The notes beneath the pieces were generated by a model that saw only the letters and a list, made by a program, of their open reading frames with translations, had not been told where the DNA came from and did no database searches. DNA of 45,178 nucleotides, taken from Xenorhabdus thuongxuanensis (GTDB taxonomy: Bacteria; Pseudomonadota; Gammaproteobacteria; Enterobacterales; Enterobacteriaceae). Below are positions 45,062 to 45,178 of the stretch, one piece after another (positions within the stretch are counted from its first letter, which is position 1; each line of letters opens with the position of its first letter). The position numbers were made by a program, and so were the translations under genes. The DNA is taken from positions 1-45,178 of the forward strand of contig NZ_MKGR01000027.1 of the NCBI RefSeq assembly GCF_001908095.1, written 5' to 3'.

Positions 45062-45178
45062 ATGAAATCGAATATCACCCTGTCTGAACCAGAACGTATT
45101 ACATTACAACAACTTGCTTTGAACCACATACATCGGGACATCCGTACGCGAGGAACGGGGTTACTCATGCTTGCCAGA
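45062..45178 (+). mobile_element. 5' end of an IS630-type transposase gene, cut by the window edge
   Basis: The open frame begins MKSNITLSEPERITLQQLAL and continues with a helix-turn-helix-like start ending RTRGTGLLMLAR at the last base. This matches the N-terminal winged-helix region of IS630-family transposases, with a conserved R-(x)-R-(4 residues)-LLML-(x)-R pattern. The left inverted repeat should lie within about 60-100 bases upstream, but I could not define it without the right end. Confidence 0.6.

Overview
The window looks like a chromosomal segment of an insect-associated enterobacterium of the Xenorhabdus/Photorhabdus type (Morganellaceae). The base composition is AT-leaning and the rdgC-mak pair typical of Enterobacterales is present. 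There are OmpF/OmpC-type porins, an inverse autotransporter adhesin and many toxin-antitoxin relics. No marker here fixes genus or species; this is inferred from protein style and gene order.

Layout. Positions 1-910 hold toxin-antitoxin debris (a toxin tail, an intact XRE antitoxin, a RelB/DinJ tail). A TetR regulator follows at 923-1549. From 12562 down to 1682 a tightly packed minus-strand operon encodes IorA, IorB, a YbgC/4HBT thioesterase, a fused flavin hydroxylase/old-yellow-enzyme protein, a gentisate-dioxygenase-like cupin protein, an FAH-family hydrolase, a nitrilase-superfamily hydrolase, a maleate-isomerase-family protein and a MarR regulator. A XylS/AraC-type regulator diverges from it at 12842. 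A Phd/PIN toxin-antitoxin pair and an ABC-F ATPase (13962-16519) separate this from a second minus-strand operon (22815 to 16779). That operon encodes an SDR, a styrene/indole-monooxygenase-like protein, a flavin reductase, an isatin-hydrolase/cyclase-family protein, a phytoene-desaturase-like flavoprotein and an SphA-family outer-membrane protein.

Main hypothesis. Read together, the two operons form a carbon- and nitrogen-balanced route from indole to central metabolism. The proposed order is: indole, epoxide/dihydrodiol (SMO and reductase), dioxindole (SDR), isatin (flavoprotein), isatinate (cyclase-family hydrolase), anthraniloyl-CoA plus CO2 (IorAB), 5-hydroxyanthraniloyl-CoA (fused hydroxylase), 5-hydroxyanthranilate (thioesterase), ring-cleaved amide (gentisate-type dioxygenase), pyruvate plus maleamate (FAH), maleate plus ammonia (nitrilase-type amidase), fumarate (isomerase). 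Two TGCA-N6-GGCTA boxes, 20 bp apart and correctly oriented upstream of the SDR, match the XylS-family operator pattern. They suggest the AraC-type protein controls the upper operon.

The right half begins with a broken Rpn-type nuclease gene and a toxin-antitoxin relic. Next come three tandem copies (24104-27500) of a gene whose N-terminal domain resembles Tad2 (DUF2829, Thoeris anti-defence 2) joined to an unrecognised C-terminal domain; the middle copy is split. A metY-type gene follows, its 3' end and terminator duplicated around an intact toxin-antitoxin cassette. The rest is an inverse autotransporter, a higBA relic, a porin, rdgC, mak, a second porin, cpdB, a lipoprotein ushA, an oligopeptide-binding protein and the 5' end of an IS630-type transposase cut by the window edge. 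Both porin genes have a TGTGA-N6-TCACA (CRP-type) palindrome upstream.
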